Below are positions 28,241 through 37,602 of a stretch of 64,000 nucleotides of DNA, piece by piece. The first letter of the stretch is position 1. Each line of letters begins with the position of its first letter. Under the pieces are notes generated by a model. The model was not told the DNA's origin, ran no database searches, and saw nothing but the letters and a program-made list of their open reading frames with translations. The position numbers and the translations under genes are program-made. Source of the DNA: Caryophanales bacterium UBA2450 (lineage in GTDB: Bacteria > Bacillota_I > Bacilli_A > RFN20 > CAG-826); contig DDQE01000050.1 of NCBI GenBank assembly GCA_002342545.1, forward strand, positions 44,365 through 108,364. Direction: 5' to 3'.

Positions 28241-28580
28241 CTTCGACCTAGATGATTGCTGACTACTAGTTAGTTAGAGGAAAGTCCATGCTCGCACAAT
28301 CTGTGATGGTTGTAGTGATTATGCTAACGGAAAGAATAACGTTAGGCATGTAGGAGTACATGACGGCGGAAATTAACCTAAAGGGCGACCCAAGGTAAAA
28401 TTCCTGAAAGTGCCACAGTGACGGAGCTTATTTGAAAGAATAAGGTGGAACGCGGTAAACCCCATAAGCGAGAAACCCAAATTTGGTAGGGGAGACTTGA
28501 TAGAGAAGCGAATCGATTCAAGTAAGATTATTCTTAGATAAATTATCATCCTAGACAAAACATGGCTTATAGGGTCGAAG
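28241..28580 (+). ncRNA. rnpB: RNase P RNA, Bacillus (B) type
   Basis: The catalytic RNA of RNase P. The ends pair as P1 (CTTCGACC with GGGTCGAAG). Conserved pieces are GAGGAAAGTCC near the 5' end, GTGCCACAGTGACGG, GTGGAACGCGGTAAACCCC, GAGAAACCC and ACATGGCTTATAGGGTCGAAG at the 3' end. The spacing fits type B. It lies 3 bases after gpsB and 27 before pgsA. Confidence 0.95.
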
Positions 28581-28607
28581 ACTCACTATTAAAAGGAGAG
28601 AGAGATT

Positions 28608-29249
28608 ATGAATCTTCCAACAAAAATTACATTCTCAAGAATTATTGCTACTGTCATTTTAATTGTGACGTTATTTGTTTTATCTCTAATCCCTAACTTA
28701 TCAACCCCTGAACTTGGAAATTCTCGTATAAACTTGGTTTTTTTAATTGTTTTTGTGTTTTTTGTCATCGCTAGTTACACCGATCATTTAGATGGAAAAC
28801 TTGCTCGAAAAAACAATCAAGTTACTGACTTAGGTAAGTTTTTAGATCCAGTAGCAGATAAGTTATTAGTTAGTTCAATGTTAATCTTCTTATGTGCTCC
28901 TAGCATTTTTGCTCCTTATGCTTATGAGCAGACCACATTTATCCCTGTATGGTGTGTTATTATTATGGTCGCTAGAGACACAGTTGTTGACGCTTTAAGA
29001 TTTATCGCCGCTCAAAAAGGAGTAGTTATTGCTGCTAATATTTTTGGCAAACTTAAAACTGTCCTACAAATGGTTGCAATTGGCGCTGTATTATTAAACG
29101 ATTTTCCATTCCATTATATGTATCCAAATAATACCAACCCATATCTTACCGTAACAATGTTTATTGTCTATGCAGCTACACTTGCATCTTTATTAAGCGG
29201 CATTATTTATGTGTGGCAAAATCGTAAAGCATTTTTAGAAAGCAAATAA
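28608..29249 (+). CDS. pgsA: CDP-diacylglycerol-glycerol-3-phosphate 3-phosphatidyltransferase
   Basis: Makes phosphatidylglycerophosphate. The CDP-alcohol phosphotransferase signature is complete: D-x2-DG-x2-AR-x8-G-x3-D-x3-D, seen in DHLDGKLARK and GKFLDPVADK. Several membrane helices are visible. AGGAGAGAGAG lies before the ATG. Gene order pgsA-cinA-recA is that of Bacillus. Confidence 0.95.
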   Translation: MNLPTKITFSRIIATVILIVTLFVLSLIPNLSTPELGNSRINLVFLIVFVFFVIASYTDHLDGKLARKNNQVTDLGKFLDPVADKLLVSSMLIFLCAPSIFAPYAYEQTTFIPVWCVIIMVARDTVVDALRFIAAQKGVVIAANIFGKLKTVLQMVAIGAVLLNDFPFHYMYPNNTNPYLTVTMFIVYAATLASLLSGIIYVWQNRKAFLESK

Positions 29250-29251
29250 CA

Positions 29252-29722
29252 ATGGATAGCGCAGGTATTAATAAATTATTTAGAGAAAAAGGTAGAACTC
29301 TTGGTTCTGTAGAGTCTTTTACTGGCGGTTCATTTGCTAAAGAGATTACCTCTATTAGTGGAGCCTCTCATTTCTTTAAGGGCGCGTTAGTGACTTATGC
29401 GACTGAAGAAAAAAATAGATTACTTGGTATTTCTTATAAAGACATTGATGAATTTGGTGTTGTTTCAAAAGAAGTCGCTGGACAAATGGCATCTAACGGC
29501 AAGAAATTACTCAATGTCGATTATTGCGTATCCTTTACTGGAAATGCTGGACCTAGTGCGATGGAAGATAAACCAGTTGGAGAAGTTCATATCGGAATTG
29601 CCTTTTTAGACACCACTCGAGTCTATTCATATAACTTAGAAGGATCAAGAAATGAGATTCAAGAAAAAGCAATAATTATTGCTTTCGAACTTTTAGAATC
29701 ATTAATTTTAGAAAATAATTAA
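29252..29722 (+). CDS. CinA C-terminal-type nicotinamide-nucleotide amidase
   Basis: The 156-residue protein holds only the PncC/CinA-C domain (GSVESFTGGSFAKEITSISGAS, YCVSFTGNAGP, PVGEVHIGI). The N-terminal molybdopterin-binding-like domain of full CinA is absent. PncC-type enzymes deamidate nicotinamide mononucleotide in the pyridine nucleotide cycle. It begins 2 bases after pgsA with no ribosome site, so translation is coupled, and it precedes recA as cinA does in Bacillus. Confidence 0.88.
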   Translation: MDSAGINKLFREKGRTLGSVESFTGGSFAKEITSISGASHFFKGALVTYATEEKNRLLGISYKDIDEFGVVSKEVAGQMASNGKKLLNVDYCVSFTGNAGPSAMEDKPVGEVHIGIAFLDTTRVYSYNLEGSRNEIQEKAIIIAFELLESLILENN

Positions 29723-29781
29723 CTTTTTTTGCAAAAAAATCGAAAAAAACCACTCTATATATAATGAGGAGGCCATAAAAA

Positions 29782-30774
29782 ATGGACGAAAAAAACAAAC
29801 TAAATGAAAAGGAACTCGATGAAGTTCTAAAACAAATTCAAAAACAATTTGGTAAAGGCGCCGTGATGAAACTTGGCGATCGACCAAACGTTGAGGTTTC
29901 CGTTATACCAAGCGGTTCACTTTTACTAGATGAAGCTCTTGGAGTAGGCGGATATCCAAAAGGAAGAATCATTGAAATATATGGTCCAGAAAGTAGTGGT
30001 AAAACCACATTAGCGCTACATGCGATTGCAGAATGTCAAAAACAAGGTGGAAGAGCTGCTTTTATTGATGCTGAACACGCCATTGACCCTGAATATTCTA
30101 AAAATTTAGGTGTTAATATCGATGAGCTAATTTTATCTCAACCTGATAGTGGTGAGCAGGCTCTTGAAATTGCAGAGATGCTTGCTAGTAGTGGGGCTAT
30201 CGATTTATTAATCGTTGATAGTGTTGCTGCTTTAGTCCCACAAGCTGAACTTGATGGAGAAATGGGTGATAACTCTGTTGGTATGCAAGCTAGACTTATG
30301 TCTAAAGCGATGCGTAAACTAGCCGGTTTATTAAATAAAAATAACTGCACGATCATTTTCATCAACCAATTAAGAGAAAAAGTTGGAGTGATGTACGGTA
30401 ATCCTGAAACCACTTCTGGAGGTAGAGCCTTAAAATTCTATGCTTCTATTAGATTAGATATTAGAAGAACTGAGGCTATTAAAACAGGAAGCGATGTCAC
30501 TGGAAACACTTGTAGAATTAAAGTGGTGAAGAATAAAGTTGCTCCTCCATTCAAACAATGTGAAATTGATATTATCTATGGAAAAGGTATTTCTAAAGAT
30601 AGTGAAATATTAGATCGCGCTGTTGAACTTGGCATTGTTAAAAAAAGTGGTGCCTGGTTTGAATATAATGGCAGCAAAATAGGTCAAGGCCGAGAGACTG
30701 CTAAAGAGTATATCCATAGTAACGAAGACGTAAAAGAAGAAATCTTAAAAGCAATTAAAGAAGCTAGACAATAA
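29782..30774 (+). CDS. recA: Recombinase RecA
   Basis: Strand-exchange and SOS protein. Walker A is GPESSGKT (68-75); [33 protein letters not shown] and [22 protein letters not shown] blocks follow. It has 330 residues, slightly short because the acidic C-terminal tail is reduced. AGGAGG stands 9-10 bases before the ATG. No obvious LexA box was identified by eye. Confidence 0.98.
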   Translation: MDEKNKLNEKELDEVLKQIQKQFGKGAVMKLGDRPNVEVSVIPSGSLLLDEALGVGGYPKGRIIEIYGPESSGKTTLALHAIAECQKQGGRAAFIDAEHAIDPEYSKNLGVNIDELILSQPDSGEQALEIAEMLASSGAIDLLIVDSVAALVPQAELDGEMGDNSVGMQARLMSKAMRKLAGLLNKNNCTIIFINQLREKVGVMYGNPETTSGGRALKFYASIRLDIRRTEAIKTGSDVTGNTCRIKVVKNKVAPPFKQCEIDIIYGKGISKDSEILDRAVELGIVKKSGAWFEYNGSKIGQGRETAKEYIHSNEDVKEEILKAIKEARQ

Positions 30775-30787
30775 TTAGGAACCAAAC

Positions 30788-32386
30788 GTGAAAAAACTTA
30801 GAAGACTATTAACCTCAGGATATTTATTTACAATTCTCTTTTTATTAGTTGAAGTTTTAATTGTTATATTCTTTGAAATTGGCGCTGATACATACATCTT
30901 TGCGCCAATTATTCAACAAAACCCATCTGCGGCAAAAATCTTAACGACTATTAACCAAGTATTCGTTATTGCTAGAGTTGTTGCATTTGTTTTGGCGGTT
31001 ATTATCTTCTTTAGAGTTATTAATAAATATGAAGATCCTGAATTCAAAGTCCCGTGGTTAGTCTTTCTATTTGTCTTTCCTTTAGCCACAGTAACATTCT
31101 TTTTAATCTTTAAAAATCATGGACTTCCAAGAAAAGAAACTAAATATATAAAGGGTTATTTAAAAGAACTTGAACCGTACTATGAAAGAAATAGAATTGC
31201 TTTTTCTAAATACGAAGAAGAATTAGGTAGAGCACGTGGAGCGTTCCAATATGTTTTAAATACCGCAAGAGTTGGTGCTTTTAAAAATAATAGAGTTACT
31301 TATTATCCAGTTGGAGATAAATTCTTTCCAGATTTAATCGAAGGATTAAAACAAGCTGAAAAGTTCATCTTTATTGAATTCTTTATTATTACAGATGGCA
31401 AATTATGGGGAGAAGTAAAAGATATTCTTATTAAAAAAGCCCAAGAAGGTGTTGATGTTAGAATTGTCTATGATGATTTAGGATGTAATGGCACCATCTC
31501 TTTTAGCACACCACGAAGATTAGCGAAATACGGCATTAAGTGTTATAAATTCCACCCATTAAAACCAATCTTATCTGGTGTATATAACAATAGAGATCAC
31601 CGTAAGATTGTAGTTATTGACCATAAGATGGCCTTTACAGGTGGCAACAACCTCGCTGATGAATACGCCAATATCATTAAAAGATTTGGTTATTGGAAAG
31701 ATACAATGGTGAAAATTGAAGGAACCGCTATATCTGATTTAATTACCACATTTATTGAAAACTTTGATATTGCCGCTAAAGAGATTACTCCTTTATCTCC
31801 ATTTTTAGATTTTGATTATCCAACTTTTGAAGAAGAAGGATTTGTTATGCCTTTTGGAGATGGACCTGGATTCTATACCAACGACCATATGATCGGTGAA
31901 CAAAACTACATCAATATTTTAAATTACGCCACTAAAAAGGTTTATATTTCTACTCCATATTTAATTCCAACATTTGGATTAATGGAAGCGATGAGAAATG
32001 CTGCCTTAAGAGGAGTGGATGTTCATTTAATTGTTCCAGGAATTCCTGATAAAAAATTAGTTTATAAGGTTGCTAAATCTAACTTTAAGACGCTATTAAA
32101 AGCCGGTGTCCATATTTATATTTATACCCCTGGATTTAATCATATGAAAACTGCTCTAGCAGATGATGAGCTTGCCTTTGTAGGTACGATTAATTTCGAT
32201 TTTAGAAGTCTGGTTCATCACTTTGAATGCGGCACCCTTTTATATAAAAATCCATGTATTAAAGAAATCAGCCAAGACTTCAAATCCATGATTAATGATA
32301 GTCAACTTGTTCCTATCGACTATAAACTAGGCTTATTTTCTAGATCTATTTGCGGTTTAATTAAAATTGTTACTCCGCTATTATAA
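30788..32386 (+). CDS. cls: Cardiolipin synthase (PLD family)
   Basis: Condenses phosphatidylglycerol into cardiolipin. Two N-terminal membrane segments precede two HKD motifs: HRKIVVID (His271) with GGNNLADEY, and HMKTALAD (His452) with GTINFDFRS. Its 532 residues are standard. The start is GTG, 13 bases after recA, so it is likely read from the recA transcript, an uncommon pairing; in Bacillus other genes follow recA here. Confidence 0.94.
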   Translation: MKKLRRLLTSGYLFTILFLLVEVLIVIFFEIGADTYIFAPIIQQNPSAAKILTTINQVFVIARVVAFVLAVIIFFRVINKYEDPEFKVPWLVFLFVFPLATVTFFLIFKNHGLPRKETKYIKGYLKELEPYYERNRIAFSKYEEELGRARGAFQYVLNTARVGAFKNNRVTYYPVGDKFFPDLIEGLKQAEKFIFIEFFIITDGKLWGEVKDILIKKAQEGVDVRIVYDDLGCNGTISFSTPRRLAKYGIKCYKFHPLKPILSGVYNNRDHRKIVVIDHKMAFTGGNNLADEYANIIKRFGYWKDTMVKIEGTAISDLITTFIENFDIAAKEITPLSPFLDFDYPTFEEEGFVMPFGDGPGFYTNDHMIGEQNYINILNYATKKVYISTPYLIPTFGLMEAMRNAALRGVDVHLIVPGIPDKKLVYKVAKSNFKTLLKAGVHIYIYTPGFNHMKTALADDELAFVGTINFDFRSLVHHFECGTLLYKNPCIKEISQDFKSMINDSQLVPIDYKLGLFSRSICGLIKIVTPLL

Positions 32387-32426
32387 TTTTTATAAATTAT
32401 TCTTTTATATATCAACTTATTTCCTT

Positions 32427-32432
32427 TATAAT
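32427..32432 (+). promoter_or_regulatory. -10 box upstream of the rny leader
   Basis: TATAAT with predicted start near 32439, which is the first base of the leader's first hairpin. The -35 region (TTTATA, 17 bases upstream) is weak. Confidence 0.5.
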
Positions 32433-32438
32433 AAACAC

Positions 32439-32570
32439 GTACCCTCGGAAGGTACTTACCTATAGATTCTCAATAGAGAAAAGTTTTATCAGGCATTTGC
32501 CTGTTACATAATAAAAATCATACTTATAGCAAATTTTTAAGTTGATTTAGGTAAATAGTCTTTTGACTAT
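32439..32570 (+). promoter_or_regulatory. Multi-hairpin 5' leader of rny, candidate cis-regulatory RNA
   Basis: Read by eye, the leader folds as: hairpin GTACC / GGTAC (32439-32455); a closing stem TTACCTA (32456-32462) with TAGGTAA (32548-32554); inside it hairpins TTCTC-AATA-GAGAA (32467-32480), CAGGCA-TT-TGCCTG (32490-32503) and a weak A/U stem AAAAAT / ATTTTT (32513-32538); then ATAGTC-TTTT-GACTAT (32555-32570). The ribosome site AGAAAGGA and the rny ATG follow. There is no T-run, so control would act on translation or stability, perhaps autoregulation by RNase Y. I recognise no known riboswitch class. Confidence 0.5.
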
Positions 32571-32597
32571 ATATTTATATTAGAAAGGAATTATTCT

Positions 32598-34169
32598 ATG
32601 CACATTTTAAGTGGATTCACTGAAATTGGTTTACCAATTATCTGTGCTTTTGCTGGTTTACTAGTCGGGGCTGCTGTTGTTTTTCTTGTTCCATTTTTTA
32701 AAGGAAAAAGAGATCAAAACAAAGCTGGCAAGATTGTTCGTGAAGCAGAAATTAAAGCTGAACATATTGTTAAGAACGCCCAATTAGATGGTAAACAAGT
32801 CGTTAATGAAATGAAAATTGAAGCGGACAAAGAAATTAAAGAAAGAAAGTTGGAATTAACCGCTCAAGAAAAACAATTATTCCAACGTGAACAAAATATC
32901 GATAGAAGAGACGCTGCTCTTATTCAAAAAGAAAATACTCTTGATGAAAAGAATGAAACTCTTAATCGTCGATTAAAAGATGTTGATAAGAAAGAAGCAG
33001 CTTTACAAGAAAAGATTGATTCAATCATTTCTGAACTTGAAAAGGTTGCTCAAATGTCAACTCAAGAAGCAAAAGACGAACTCTTTAAAAGAGTAGAATC
33101 TAAAGTCTCTAGAGAAATTGCTGCTTACATTAAAAACAAAGAAGAAGAAGCAAAAGATCAAGTGGTCGCAAAAGCTCAAGAAATTTTAGTGCAAGCAATG
33201 AGCAAGTACGCTCAAGATACAACTATTGAAAAGACTGTCTCTGTTGTTGCTCTTCCTAACGATGAAATGAAAGGAAGAATCATTGGTAGAGAAGGTAGAA
33301 ATATTCGTACCTTAGAAACCTTACTTGGTGTTGATTTAATTATTGATGACACTCCTGAAGTTATTACAGTGTCTTGTTTTAACCCTATCAGAAGAGAAAT
33401 CGCTAGAATGTCTTTAGAATATTTAATTAAAGACGGTAGAATTCAACCAGGTAGAATTGAAGAAATTGTTGAAAAATGTAAACAAGAAGTAGAAGGAAGC
33501 ATCCATAAAACTGGTCAAGATGTGGCCTTCAAACTTGGCTTACCAAGAATTAATAAGGAGCTTCTAGACTATGTCGGTAGATTAAAATACCGTACATCGT
33601 ATGGACAAAACGCCTTAGAACACTCTATTGAAGTTGCTTATTTAGCGGGCTCTATGGCCGCGGAACTTGGCTTAGATCAAAACTTAGCGAAACGTGCTGG
33701 CTTACTTCACGATATTGGTAAGGCTATTGACTATGAAACAGATGGTAGTCACGTCGAAGTTGGTTCTAGACTTGCTAAGAAATATGGTGAGGGTGATGTT
33801 GTCATTAATGCGATTGAATCTCACCATGGCGACGTACCAGCTAAATATGTTATTTCTCATTTAGTCCAAGCCGCTGATACATTAAGTGCTGCTAGACCAG
33901 GCGCTAGAAGTGAAATGCTTGAAAACTATATTCAAAGAATTGAAAAACTTGAAGAGATTTGTAAATCCTATGATGGAGTTTATCAATCATACGCGATGCA
34001 ATCTGGTAGAGAATTAAGAGTCATGGTTATTCCTGATAAGATTGACGATATCGGTGCTTTTAAACTCGCAAGAGAAATTAAAGAACGTATTGAAAACGAA
34101 ATGACTTATCCAGGACAAATTAAAGTTTCCGTCATTAGAGAATATCGTGCGATTGAAACTGCGAAGTAA
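32598..34169 (+). CDS. rny: Ribonuclease Y
   Basis: Membrane-anchored endoribonuclease that starts bulk mRNA decay. Order: N-terminal membrane helix (about 7-30), long coiled coil (about 35-190), KH domain (about 215-270, [15 protein letters not shown]), HD domain (about 330-440, [21 protein letters not shown]). It has 523 residues. AGAAAGGA lies before the ATG. The neighbours ymdB, miaB and ymcA match Bacillus; YmcA is a known partner of RNase Y in mRNA processing. Confidence 0.97.
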   Translation: MHILSGFTEIGLPIICAFAGLLVGAAVVFLVPFFKGKRDQNKAGKIVREAEIKAEHIVKNAQLDGKQVVNEMKIEADKEIKERKLELTAQEKQLFQREQNIDRRDAALIQKENTLDEKNETLNRRLKDVDKKEAALQEKIDSIISELEKVAQMSTQEAKDELFKRVESKVSREIAAYIKNKEEEAKDQVVAKAQEILVQAMSKYAQDTTIEKTVSVVALPNDEMKGRIIGREGRNIRTLETLLGVDLIIDDTPEVITVSCFNPIRREIARMSLEYLIKDGRIQPGRIEEIVEKCKQEVEGSIHKTGQDVAFKLGLPRINKELLDYVGRLKYRTSYGQNALEHSIEVAYLAGSMAAELGLDQNLAKRAGLLHDIGKAIDYETDGSHVEVGSRLAKKYGEGDVVINAIESHHGDVPAKYVISHLVQAADTLSAARPGARSEMLENYIQRIEKLEEICKSYDGVYQSYAMQSGRELRVMVIPDKIDDIGAFKLAREIKERIENEMTYPGQIKVSVIREYRAIETAK

Positions 34170-34191
34170 TTACTTCTAGAAAAGAGCTAAT

Positions 34192-34977
34192 TTGAAAATC
34201 TTATTTATTGGCGATATCGTCGGCAAAATTGGCCGACGTGTCATTAAAGATCACTTACAAACCTTTGTGGATAAATATCACATTGATTTTGTTATCGCTA
34301 ATGGAGAAAATGTGACGCATGGTAAAGGCTTATTAAGGCATCATTATTTAGAATTAATTGACGATGGAATTGATGCAATTACCTTAGGTAATCATTACGA
34401 CAGTAAGAATGATTTACGTAAATATATCGATTCAACTGATCGCTTAATTAGGCCGCTTAATTTGCTACACCCTTTTCCAGGAGAAGGCAGCATCGTTTAT
34501 GAACTTAATGGAGTCACTATAAGAGTGACTAATGTCCTTGGTTCAGTATTCATGAATGAGGAAGTAAATAATCCTTATTATTCATTAATCGAGCTTATTA
34601 ATAATGAAGAAAAAGCTGATATCCATATCGTTGATTTCCACGCAGAAGCTACTGGAGAAAAGCTTTGCTTGGCATATGCTTTAGACGGTAAAGTTTCTGC
34701 AGTCCTTGGAACTCACACTCATGTTCAAACTAAGGACTATAAGATTTTAGATGGTGGAACAGCCTATATCTCTGATGTTGGTATGACTGGATTTGCGGAT
34801 GGGGCTTTAGGTTTTACAAAAGAAACAGTGGTTAATAAAATTGTTTATGGAGAACAATCTAGATTTGATCTTCCTAGCGAAGGTAGAGGCTTATTATCCG
34901 CGGTTGTTCTAGATATCGATGAATTTAATGGTAAGTGTAAAGAAATATTTCCAATTTACTATTTAGAAGATAAATAA
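34192..34977 (+). CDS. ymdB: YmdB-family metallophosphoesterase (2',3'-cyclic nucleotide phosphodiesterase)
   Basis: The 261-residue protein starts at TTG. The metallophosphoesterase motifs are FIGDIVGKIGR, ANGENVTHG, LGNHYD, DFHAEATGEK and GTHTHVQT. YmdB hydrolyses 2',3'-cyclic nucleotides and affects motility versus biofilm in Bacillus (family knowledge). It follows rny by 22 bases, as in Bacillus. Confidence 0.93.
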   Translation: MKILFIGDIVGKIGRRVIKDHLQTFVDKYHIDFVIANGENVTHGKGLLRHHYLELIDDGIDAITLGNHYDSKNDLRKYIDSTDRLIRPLNLLHPFPGEGSIVYELNGVTIRVTNVLGSVFMNEEVNNPYYSLIELINNEEKADIHIVDFHAEATGEKLCLAYALDGKVSAVLGTHTHVQTKDYKILDGGTAYISDVGMTGFADGALGFTKETVVNKIVYGEQSRFDLPSEGRGLLSAVVLDIDEFNGKCKEIFPIYYLEDK

Positions 34978-34978
34978 A

Positions 34979-36418
34979 ATGAAAACAAAAATTATTAGTT
35001 ATCCAAATTTAATAGAAGCTAAGTCTAGAGTGAAAACTGAGACTGAATTTTCAGCGTATTCCCCGCTTCATTTAAATGAAATGAAAGAAATAGGAAAAGG
35101 AAAGAAATACTATATTCACACTTTTGGCTGCCAAGCAAATATTCGAGATGAAGAAACTATGAAAGGGATGTTAGAATCCTCTAACTATGTGGAGACAAAT
35201 AAACCTGAAGACGCTGATGCCATTATCATCAATACTTGCGCTGTTAGAGAAAACGCTGAAGATAAAGTTTATGGGGATATTGGAAATTTAAAGAAATATC
35301 GCAAGATTAATAAAAAGCTAGTTTTAGGAATCTGTGGATGTATGGTGGAACAGCCAGAAATTCTAGATATTTTAATGAATAAATTTCCTGAAGTTAATTT
35401 ATATTTTGGCACCCATGAAATTGATCAATTGCTTGATTTAATTTATGAAACTTATAATAACGATATTAGGTTAATTGCAATTAAGTCTAAACAAGGCGAA
35501 GTTATCGAGAATAAAAATGTTAAAAGAAACAATGAATTTAAAGCGTATGTAAACATTATTTATGGATGTAATAAATTCTGTACATATTGCATTGTTCCTT
35601 ATACTAGAGGTAAAGAAAGAAGTCGACAATTTAACGACATCATGGATGAAGTTAGAGAACTTAAAAAAGAAGGCTATCAAGAGATTACTTTTTTAGGTCA
35701 AAACGTGAATGCATATGGGAAAGATCTTAATGAAGGTCATGACTTTGCAGACGTCCTTGAAGAAGCTGCTAAAATGGGCATTCCTAGAATTAGATTCACA
35801 ACCTCTCATCCTTGGGATTTCTCCAGCAAAATGATAGAAATTATTGCAAAATACGACAATATCATGAAGTGTATTCACCTTCCAGTTCAATCTGGTAGTA
35901 GTGAAGTTTTACGCCTTATGGGAAGAAGATATACTAGAGAGCATTATCTTAATTTAGTTAAAGAGATGAGAAGTAAGATTCCAGGTCTTTCATTATCCAC
36001 TGATATCATTGTTGGTTTCCCTAATGAAACCGAAGAACAATTTAATGAAACCTTAACCCTAGTTGATGAGGTGAAATATGAATCTGCTTTTACCTTTATT
36101 TATTCTCCTAGAAGAGGGACTCCTGCTGCTAAGATTGTAGATAATGTTAGCTACGCGGATAAGAGCAGAAGATTTAAAGAACTTGTTAAGCATTTAGAGG
36201 TTAATATTGAAGCGGATTCTAAACGTTATATTGGTGGGGTTTATAAAGTCTTAGTAGACGGGACAAGTAAGACTGATAAAGATATGCTTTCTGGTTATAC
36301 AGAATCCAATAAATTAGTTCACTTTAAAGGTGATGAATCTTTAGTTGGTAAAATCGTTCCTGTCAAGATTATTGAAAGCCATACATATTCATTAATTGGA
36401 GAATTAGTTAATGAATGA
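34979..36418 (+). CDS. miaB: tRNA-2-methylthio-N6-dimethylallyladenosine synthase
   Basis: Radical-SAM methylthiotransferase acting on A37. The N-terminal MTTase domain has the cluster cysteines (HTFGCQAN, INTCAVRE, GICGCM). The radical-SAM motif is CNKFCTYC, and a TRAM domain ends the protein. Its 479 residues are normal. Its partner miaA, which makes the substrate i6A37, lies two genes downstream. It starts one base after ymdB's stop codon and overlaps ymcA by 8 bases. Confidence 0.96.
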   Translation: MKTKIISYPNLIEAKSRVKTETEFSAYSPLHLNEMKEIGKGKKYYIHTFGCQANIRDEETMKGMLESSNYVETNKPEDADAIIINTCAVRENAEDKVYGDIGNLKKYRKINKKLVLGICGCMVEQPEILDILMNKFPEVNLYFGTHEIDQLLDLIYETYNNDIRLIAIKSKQGEVIENKNVKRNNEFKAYVNIIYGCNKFCTYCIVPYTRGKERSRQFNDIMDEVRELKKEGYQEITFLGQNVNAYGKDLNEGHDFADVLEEAAKMGIPRIRFTTSHPWDFSSKMIEIIAKYDNIMKCIHLPVQSGSSEVLRLMGRRYTREHYLNLVKEMRSKIPGLSLSTDIIVGFPNETEEQFNETLTLVDEVKYESAFTFIYSPRRGTPAAKIVDNVSYADKSRRFKELVKHLEVNIEADSKRYIGGVYKVLVDGTSKTDKDMLSGYTESNKLVHFKGDESLVGKIVPVKIIESHTYSLIGELVNE

Positions 36419-36692
36419 GTCAATTAAACTCGCTAAAGAATTAAAAGAGGAATTATTAAAGGAGCCTCTAATAGCGGAATATCTTCGAGTTAAAGAATTA
36501 GTGGATAAAGATGAAGAAATTAATTTATTAAAAAAAGATATTGCCTTAGCAAAAGCTCATAAAAATGATAAATTACATCAAGAACTATTAAGTAGATATA
36601 ACAATCACCCGCTAGTGGTTAATTACAATGTTTTAAAAGAAGAAGTAAATGAATACTTATTAGAAATTAGTAAGATTGTTAATAAGAAGTGA
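36411..36692 (+). CDS. ymcA: YlbF/YmcA-family protein
   Basis: The 93-residue helical protein has the YlbF/YmcA pattern (AKELKEELLKEPLIAEYLRVKE, then a second helix and NHPLVVNYNVLKEEV). In Bacillus YmcA (RicA) joins YlbF and YaaT in the Y-complex, which directs RNase Y to polycistronic mRNAs. The place directly after miaB, in the same operon as rny, supports the call. Its stop codon lies inside the stem of the following terminator. Confidence 0.85.
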   Translation: MNESIKLAKELKEELLKEPLIAEYLRVKELVDKDEEINLLKKDIALAKAHKNDKLHQELLSRYNNHPLVVNYNVLKEEVNEYLLEISKIVNKK

Positions 36693-36711
36693 TGAAATTC
36701 ACTTCTTTTTT
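36684..36711 (+). terminator. Terminator ending the rny-ymdB-miaB-ymcA operon
   Basis: Stem AAGAAGTGA / TCACTTCTT (9 bp) with a 6-base loop, followed by TTTTT; it includes the ymcA stop codon. Confidence 0.88.
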
Positions 36712-36714
36712 ATT

Positions 36715-36720
36715 TATAAT
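36715..36720 (+). promoter_or_regulatory. -10 box for miaA (leaderless)
   Basis: TATAAT ends 8 bases before the ATG at 36728, directly after the upstream terminator; predicted leader about 1 base. Confidence 0.55.
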
Positions 36721-36727
36721 GGATTTC

Positions 36728-37600
36728 ATGATTTATGTAGTTATGGGCCCAACTTGTTCAGGAAAGACTGAACTTGCAAATTATCTTATAGATAAGCTTA
36801 ATTGTGAAGCGATTAATTTTGACGCATTTCAAATTTATAAAGATATGAATATTGGAACCGCGAAACTATCTAAAGACGATCCTCACTATAAAAAATATCA
36901 TTTACTAGATATTAAAACTCCTAATGAAACTTTCTCGGTGATGGAATATCAATCACTTTGTAGAAAAGTTTTATCTAATTTGTTAGATAAATATAATGAT
37001 GTAGTTTTAGTTGGCGGCACTGGTCTATATGTTCGAGCGGCGTTATTTGATTATTGTTTTGAAAAGGAAGAAGTTCCTGTTGATGATGATTTACTAGATT
37101 TAAGTAATGAAGATCTACATAAGCTATTAGAAAGTCTTGATGTTGAAGAAAGTAAAAAGATTCACGTTAATAATCGTAAGCGCTTATTAAGAGCAATTTC
37201 ATTAATTAGACATTCGAATAAAAAGAAAACAGATATTCTAAATGAACAAACTCATAAGCCAATTTATCAAGATGTAAAATTCATATTCTTATGTCCTGAT
37301 AGAGAAGAGTTATATAAAAACATTGATAAAAGAGTCCTATCAATGATGGAAAATGGACTAGTAGATGAAGTAAAATATTTGCTAGAAAATTACGATTTAT
37401 CTCTTACCGCCAAGCAAGGAATTGGCTATAAAGAAGTCATTGATTTTCTAGAAAATAAGTCAAATTACGCGTGCTGCGTCGAGTTAATTCAAAAAAGGAC
37501 TCGAAATTACGCTAAGCGACAAGTGACGTTTTTCAAGAATCAATTCGATTCAGAAACATATAAAAACATTGAGGAAGCTAAAATAGGATTGGGGGTCTAA
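36728..37600 (+). CDS. miaA: tRNA dimethylallyltransferase
   Basis: Adds the isopentenyl group to A37, feeding MiaB. I chose ATG 36728 because the protein then begins MIYVVMGPTCSGKTELA, with the P-loop at its normal place; the ATG at 36689 lies inside the preceding terminator. Blocks INFDAFQIYKDMNIGTAKL, LVGGTGLYVRA and LTAKQGIGYKEV are diagnostic. It has 290 residues. Confidence 0.94.
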   Translation: MIYVVMGPTCSGKTELANYLIDKLNCEAINFDAFQIYKDMNIGTAKLSKDDPHYKKYHLLDIKTPNETFSVMEYQSLCRKVLSNLLDKYNDVVLVGGTGLYVRAALFDYCFEKEEVPVDDDLLDLSNEDLHKLLESLDVEESKKIHVNNRKRLLRAISLIRHSNKKKTDILNEQTHKPIYQDVKFIFLCPDREELYKNIDKRVLSMMENGLVDEVKYLLENYDLSLTAKQGIGYKEVIDFLENKSNYACCVELIQKRTRNYAKRQVTFFKNQFDSETYKNIEEAKIGLGV

Positions 37601-37602
37601 TT

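Noticed and set aside
28373..28558. A 61-residue open frame on the minus strand
   Set aside because: It lies entirely inside the RNase P RNA gene.
32439..32570. 6S RNA, SRP RNA or tmRNA in the rny leader
   Set aside because: The GGAAGG-like string is not in an SRP apical-loop context, there is no tRNA-like end, and the piece is too short and lacks the central bubble of 6S RNA.
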